Assembly: GCA_036259875.1 (NCBI GenBank)
Contig: DATAAZ010000057.1
Coordinates: 1 to 17,767, forward strand
DNA from: DATAAZ01 sp036259875
Lineage (GTDB): Bacteria; Actinomycetota; Thermoleophilia; Gaiellales; Gaiellaceae
Length of the DNA stretch: 17,767 bases
Direction: 5' to 3'
The notes under the pieces: model-generated
Seen by the model: the letters and a program-made list of their open reading frames with translations, nothing else
Database searches by the model: none
What the model was told of the DNA's origin: nothing
Program-made: the position numbers and the translations under genes
Shown here: in pieces, positions 14,846 through 17,767 of the stretch
How the letters are laid out: every line of letters starts with the position of its first letter
Numbering within the stretch: position 1 is the stretch's first letter

Positions 14846-14875
14846 AGTTTAAGTGCTTGCTTACGTTAGCGTCAA
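14846..14875 (-). promoter_or_regulatory. Predicted arsR promoter with operator-like palindrome
   Basis: On the minus strand TTGACG (plus 14870-14875) and TAAACT (14846-14851) are 18 bp apart, a good -35/-10 pair. The spacer holds GCTTACGTTAGC (14859-14870), a 12-bp palindrome with one mismatched pair. A site between -35 and -10 is where an ArsR-family autorepressor would bind. The start point would fall near 14839, practically at the GTG. Confidence 0.55.
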
Positions 14876-14941
14876 CTGACGGTTCCGCAGAGGAGCCGAA
14901 CGGAGAACCGTTGTACGGGGCGAACGAGGAAAGGAGGAGTG

Positions 14942-15337
14942 ATGGCGGAGCTCTCTGAGAACGCGCGCACGCTGCTCAGCAACCCGAACTACCTCTACGT
15001 CGCCACCGTCAACCCGAACGGCTCGCCGCAGGTGACGCCGGTCTGGTCGGACGTCGCCGACGGTCGCGTCCGCTTCAACACAGCGATCGGGCGCGTAAAG
15101 GAGCGGAATCTTCGCCGGGACCCGCGCATTGGGCTGTCGATCACAGCGAGCGAAGACCCGTGGGACAAGGTCGACATCCGCGGCCGCGCCGTCGAGTTCA
15201 TCGAGGGCGAGGAGGCCGACCGGCACATCGACGACCTGTCCGAGAAGTACACCGGGAAGCGGCCGTACCCCTGGCGCCGGCCGGGCGAGCGCCGCGTCAT
15301 CGTCGACGTGGAGCCGGAGCGCGTGTACGAGTCTTGA
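14942..15337 (+). CDS. F420-type PPOX-class split-barrel oxidoreductase
   Basis: 131 residues, split beta-barrel flavin/deazaflavin fold (FDOR/Rv1155-like). Key blocks: YLYVATVNPNGSPQVTPVW (18-35), GRVRFNTAIGRVKERNLRRD (41-60), PRIGLSITASEDPWDKVDIR (61-80), and the closing YPWRRPGERRVIVDVEPERV. The RVKERNL segment is where F420 or FMN phosphate is held in this family. Small members reduce diverse enoyl or quinone-like substrates with F420H2, but the substrate here is unknown. ATG 14942 is preferred over the GTG three bases before it because AGGAGG (14932-14937) then has usable spacing. Its TGA is overlapped by the TTG of the next gene. Confidence 0.88.
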   Translation: MAELSENARTLLSNPNYLYVATVNPNGSPQVTPVWSDVADGRVRFNTAIGRVKERNLRRDPRIGLSITASEDPWDKVDIRGRAVEFIEGEEADRHIDDLSEKYTGKRPYPWRRPGERRVIVDVEPERVYES

Positions 15338-16263
15338 GCGAGCTGCTCTACCTGTCGCGCGTGGAGGTCGCTGCGCTCCTCCCCGAGATCCCCGAGCAGC
15401 TCGACCTCGTCGAGGCGGCCTACCGCGCGCTCGCTGCGGGGCGGGTCGAGCTCCCGCCCAAGCCGGGAGTGCACCCGCGCAAGGACTCGTTCGTCCACGC
15501 GATGCCCGCCTACCTCGCCGACGAGGACGTCGTGGCGCTCAAGTGGGTGGCCGGCTACCCGGCGAACAAGAGGCGGGGGCTCCCGTACATCTCAGGCCTC
15601 GTCGTCGTGAACGATGCGGAGACCGGGCTTCCGACGGCCGTGCTCGACGGCGCCGAGATCACAGCCGCCCGCACCGCGGCGGCGAGCGGCGTCTGCGTCC
15701 GGCGCTGGGCGCCGGAGGGCTGGCGCTGCGCAGCGATCCTCGGGTGTGGCGAGCAGGGCGTCTATCACGCGCGGCTCCTGCGCGCCCTCAATCCCGGCGT
15801 TCGGATTCGCGCGTACGACCCCCATCCGGAACGGGTCGCGCGGCTCGGGAGCGACGTCGAGGCCGCGGCGAGCGAGCGCGAGGCGGTCGCGGCGGCAGAC
15901 CTCGTCGTGACGGCGGCGCCGATCGTCACGGAGCCTGACCCGCCGCTCGGGCCGGACGCCTTCGGCGCGCGCTGGCTCGTTCTCCCGATCGACTTCGACG
16001 CGCTCGTCCGCCGCGACACGGTCGAGGCGGCCGACCTCTTCCTCGTCGATGACGTGGAGCAGTTCGAGTCCTACCGCGGCCAGGGGCACTTCCGAGACTG
16101 GCCGGCGCCCGGGGGGACGGTCGGCGAAGGGCTCGAGCGCGGCACGCTCGGCGAGCGCGTCGCGTGCGTGAACCTCGGGATCGGCGCGCTCGACGCGGCC
16201 TTCGCGGCGCGGGTCGTCGCCGCAGCGCGCGAGCGCGGCGCGGGAATCGCGCTGCCGCGCTAG
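15334..16263 (+). CDS. Ornithine cyclodeaminase/mu-crystallin family protein
   Basis: 309 residues from TTG 15334, typical for the family, which includes ornithine cyclodeaminases, alanine dehydrogenases and imine reductases. K70 (VALKWVAGYPAN) and R113 (DGAEITAARTAAASG) correspond to substrate-carboxylate contacts. The NAD(P) Rossmann motif ILGCGEQGVYHARLL is at 135-149. LPIDFDALV (218-225) holds the likely catalytic Asp region. The exact substrate is unassigned. The frame is open upstream inside the oxidoreductase gene, but MSELLYLSRVEVAALLP is the natural N-terminus. TTG overlaps the preceding stop as TTGA, so the two are translationally coupled, hinting that they act on one small molecule. 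Confidence 0.9.
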   Translation: MSELLYLSRVEVAALLPEIPEQLDLVEAAYRALAAGRVELPPKPGVHPRKDSFVHAMPAYLADEDVVALKWVAGYPANKRRGLPYISGLVVVNDAETGLPTAVLDGAEITAARTAAASGVCVRRWAPEGWRCAAILGCGEQGVYHARLLRALNPGVRIRAYDPHPERVARLGSDVEAAASEREAVAAADLVVTAAPIVTEPDPPLGPDAFGARWLVLPIDFDALVRRDTVEAADLFLVDDVEQFESYRGQGHFRDWPAPGGTVGEGLERGTLGERVACVNLGIGALDAAFAARVVAAARERGAGIALPR

Positions 16264-16295
16264 GACGAGCCGACGCCGGGTGCGTGCGACGTCGG

Positions 16296-16310
16296 ACGAC
16301 GCTCCGTCGT
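16296..16310. terminator. Weak hairpin between convergent genes
   Basis: ACGACG (16296-16301) and CGTCGT (16305-16310) form a perfect 6-bp stem with a CTC loop. It lies in the 49-bp gap between the stop of the cyclodeaminase-like gene and the stop of the NUDIX gene. No T-tract. It could serve as a modest bidirectional terminator. Confidence 0.35.
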
Positions 16311-16312
16311 GC

Positions 16313-16726
16313 TCACGAGCGCCGTCGCTCCCAGAGCGCGAGTGCGGCGAGCGAGACCGCGTCCGACAGCTCGTCGAGCGCCCGCTCGGCCGGGATGCGA
16401 TCCAGCTCGATCTCCTCGTCGGCGTCGGCGGCCAGCCTCTCGACCGCGGGCGCGAGCCCGGCCGCCTCGTAGACGTGGACGAACTCGGTCGAGTAGGCGG
16501 GCGCGGCCCAGAAGGCGCCGATCCGGCGCCACCGCTCCGCCGCCAGGCCGCACTCCTCGGCGAGCTCGCGACGAACGGCGGCGTCGGGGCCTTCGTCGAG
16601 CTCGATCTTCCCGGACGGGAGCTCGGTCGTGACGTCGGACGCTCCGCCGCGGTGCTGGCGGACGACGAGGAGCCCCTCGCCGTCTAGCGCGACGATGGCA
16701 ACCGACTCCGGGTGCTGGACGAGCAC
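16313..16726 (-). CDS. NUDIX hydrolase, ADP-ribose pyrophosphatase-like
   Basis: 137 residues. The NUDIX box is complete: G39, E45, R53-E54-L55, E57-E58, G60-L61 (GX5EX7REUXEEXGU). VRQHRGG (22-28) and the pattern ELPSGKIELDEGP before the box, plus the aromatic region FWAAPAYSTEFVHVYEA after it, resemble ADP-ribose/nucleoside-diphosphosugar pyrophosphatases. It would cleave such a diphosphate in the cytosol. The start is GTG 16726. TAGACT lies exactly six bases upstream and there is no ribosome site, so the transcript is probably leaderless. It is divergent from the phosphotransferase gene. Confidence 0.9.
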   Translation of the reverse strand: MLVQHPESVAIVALDGEGLLVVRQHRGGASDVTTELPSGKIELDEGPDAAVRRELAEECGLAAERWRRIGAFWAAPAYSTEFVHVYEAAGLAPAVERLAADADEEIELDRIPAERALDELSDAVSLAALALWERRRS

Positions 16727-16732
16727 GGCGCC

Positions 16733-16742
16733 AGTCTAGGAT
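16733..16742. promoter_or_regulatory. Overlapping divergent -10 boxes for two leaderless GTG genes
   Basis: AGTCTAGGAT holds two -10 boxes: TAGGAT on the plus strand (16737-16742) and TAGACT on the minus strand (16738-16733). The first is six bases before GTG 16749, the second six bases before GTG 16726. They share two base pairs. No good -35 hexamers are seen. The spacing is what leaderless actinobacterial promoters show. Confidence 0.55.
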
Positions 16743-16748
16743 CGCTTG

Positions 16749-17621
16749 GTGGACCCCAAGGCGATCGCCGAGCGCCTCTGGCCCGGCCGCAACGCGGAGA
16801 TCGAGGAGCTCGGCGGCGGGATCACGAACCGGAACTTCAAGGTGACCGTGGACGCGGATGCGTTCGTCCTTCGCGTCGGCGGGAAGGACACCGAGCTCCT
16901 CGGGATCGATCGCTCCGTCGAGCACGGCGCCTCGCTCGTCGCCGCCGAACTCGGGATCGGCCCCGAAGTCTCCCGGTTCGTCGAGGCAGAGGGCTGGCTG
17001 GTGACGCGCTTCGTCGACGGGCGTCCGCTTCCGCCCGACGAGATGCGCCGGCCTGAGAACATCGAGCGGGCCGCTCGGGCGCTTCGCCGACTGCACGACG
17101 GGCCTTCGATCCCCGGGCGCTTCGACTCGTTCCGCGTCGTCGAGGGCTACCGTGAGACGGCCGAGGCGAACGGCGTGCACGTGCCCGACGTGTACGGGTG
17201 GGCAAAGGAGATCGCCGACAGGATTGAGCGCACTCGCGGGGCCGAGCCCGAGCGACCCTGCCACAACGACCTCCTGAACGCGAACTTCATCGACGAAGGC
17301 GACCGGCTTCGGATCGTCGACTGGGAGTACGCGGGCATGGGCGACCGGTTCTTCGATCTCGCCAACTTCTCGGTGAACCACGAGCTTGCAGAGGCCGACA
17401 ACGAGGCGCTTCTCGCCGCGTATTTCGGGGAGATCCGCAGCGGGGACGTCGAGGCGCTTCGCCTTATGCGGTTCATGTCCGACTTTCGCGAGGCGATGTG
17501 GGGGGTCGTCCAGCAGGGGATCTCGGAGCTCGACTTCGACTTCGTCGCATACGCGCACGAGCACTTCGCGCGGCTCGAGCGTACGGCCGCCGACCGGCGC
17601 TTCCGCGAGGCGCTCGCCTAG
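16749..17621 (+). CDS. Choline/ethanolamine kinase-like phosphotransferase (APH family)
   Basis: 290 residues, protein-kinase-like APH/choline kinase fold. GGGITNRNFKV (22-32) is the nucleotide loop. The Brenner motif is CHNDLLNAN (171-179) with catalytic D174 and N179. IVDWEYAGMGDRFFDLANF carries the metal-binding D191 and the choline-kinase-type DWEYAG signature. It probably phosphorylates a small alcohol such as choline or ethanolamine, but the substrate is not certain; an antibiotic-kinase role is less likely given DWEYAG. GTG 16749 is chosen over the TTG three bases upstream because a -10 box sits six bases before it. Its TAG stop lies in a CTAG shared with the convergent gene. Confidence 0.88.
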   Translation: MDPKAIAERLWPGRNAEIEELGGGITNRNFKVTVDADAFVLRVGGKDTELLGIDRSVEHGASLVAAELGIGPEVSRFVEAEGWLVTRFVDGRPLPPDEMRRPENIERAARALRRLHDGPSIPGRFDSFRVVEGYRETAEANGVHVPDVYGWAKEIADRIERTRGAEPERPCHNDLLNANFIDEGDRLRIVDWEYAGMGDRFFDLANFSVNHELAEADNEALLAAYFGEIRSGDVEALRLMRFMSDFREAMWGVVQQGISELDFDFVAYAHEHFARLERTAADRRFREALA

Positions 17622-17767
17622 GTCGCGGCCGCGCGGCGGCGTAGGATCGCGACCGAGAGCGCCGCGACAAGGACGGCCGCCGCGAGCAGCGGCGCGGCGA
17701 GCGCGCCCCACGAGACGCCGTCATCGCCCCGCGCCCGAGCCGGGTACGCGCGCGGAGCCCGCGCCGT
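17618..17767 (-). CDS. C-terminal membrane anchor of a truncated minus-strand protein
   Basis: Forty-nine codons plus stop, open to the right edge. The read starts TARAPRAYPARARGDDG, a low-complexity Ala/Arg/Pro linker. It then gives a classic transmembrane helix VSWGALAAPLLAAAVLVAAL and ends SVAILRRRAAAT. A positive patch after the helix predicts an outside body with an inside tail. The main domain lies outside the window, so the function is unknown. Its stop (CTA at 17618-17620) overlaps the TAG of the phosphotransferase gene. Confidence 0.65.
   Translation of the reverse strand, partial: TARAPRAYPARARGDDGVSWGALAAPLLAAAVLVAALSVAILRRRAAAT

Noticed and set aside
1..17767. Scan for tRNA, rRNA, insertion sequences and phage genes
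   Set aside because: No cloverleaf-like segment, transposase, integrase or long direct repeat was recognised by eye; a covariance-model search would be needed to exclude small RNAs.

Overview
The window is a gene-dense, very GC-rich stretch (roughly 70% G+C by eye) from what is most likely a high-GC actinobacterium, plausibly a Thermoleophilia-type lineage (Gaiellales/Solirubrobacterales). This placement is inference. It rests on the codon bias, the F420-type split-barrel oxidoreductase, a DUF4242 protein, leaderless-looking promoters and a complete short hopanoid operon. No rRNA, tRNA, CRISPR or insertion sequence was seen.

Left part (1-3500). A secreted LVIVD-repeat protein on the minus strand runs off the left edge. 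Divergent from it is a class II-type histone-deacetylase-fold amidohydrolase. Next come a secreted Cys/Trp-rich protein of unknown function and, abutting it, a 44-residue membrane microprotein too short for usual ORF calling. A strong bidirectional hairpin terminator ends this block.

Centre (3495-10962, minus strand). Seven genes form the hopanoid locus hpnC-hpnD-hpnE-shc-hpnA-hpnH-hpnG. HpnD, HpnC and HpnE make squalene from farnesyl diphosphate, squalene-hopene cyclase makes hopene, HpnH adds the adenosyl group, and HpnG removes adenine. Nearly every junction is a 4-base NTGA stop/start overlap; the exception is the 171-bp hpnE-shc gap, which carries a perfect palindrome. hpnG has no ATG, GTG or TTG start upstream of its conserved N-terminus and seems to start at CTG inside a CTGA overlap. 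An aldo/keto reductase gene diverges from hpnC with only 14 bp between start codons. It is a reasonable candidate for the side-chain reduction that turns ribosylhopane into bacteriohopanetetrol.

Right part (11778-17767). A minus-strand run reads ArsR regulator, SRPBCC/AHSA1 protein, DUF4242 protein, CaiB/BaiF CoA-transferase, a 50-residue two-helix membrane protein and a YdjM/DUF457-like membrane protein. Divergent from the ArsR gene are an F420-type oxidoreductase and an ornithine cyclodeaminase-like protein, overlapping by TTGA. A NUDIX hydrolase and a choline-kinase-like phosphotransferase diverge from overlapping -10 boxes, each six bases from a GTG start. At the right edge is the C-terminal membrane anchor of a minus-strand protein whose stop codon shares a CTAG with the phosphotransferase stop.
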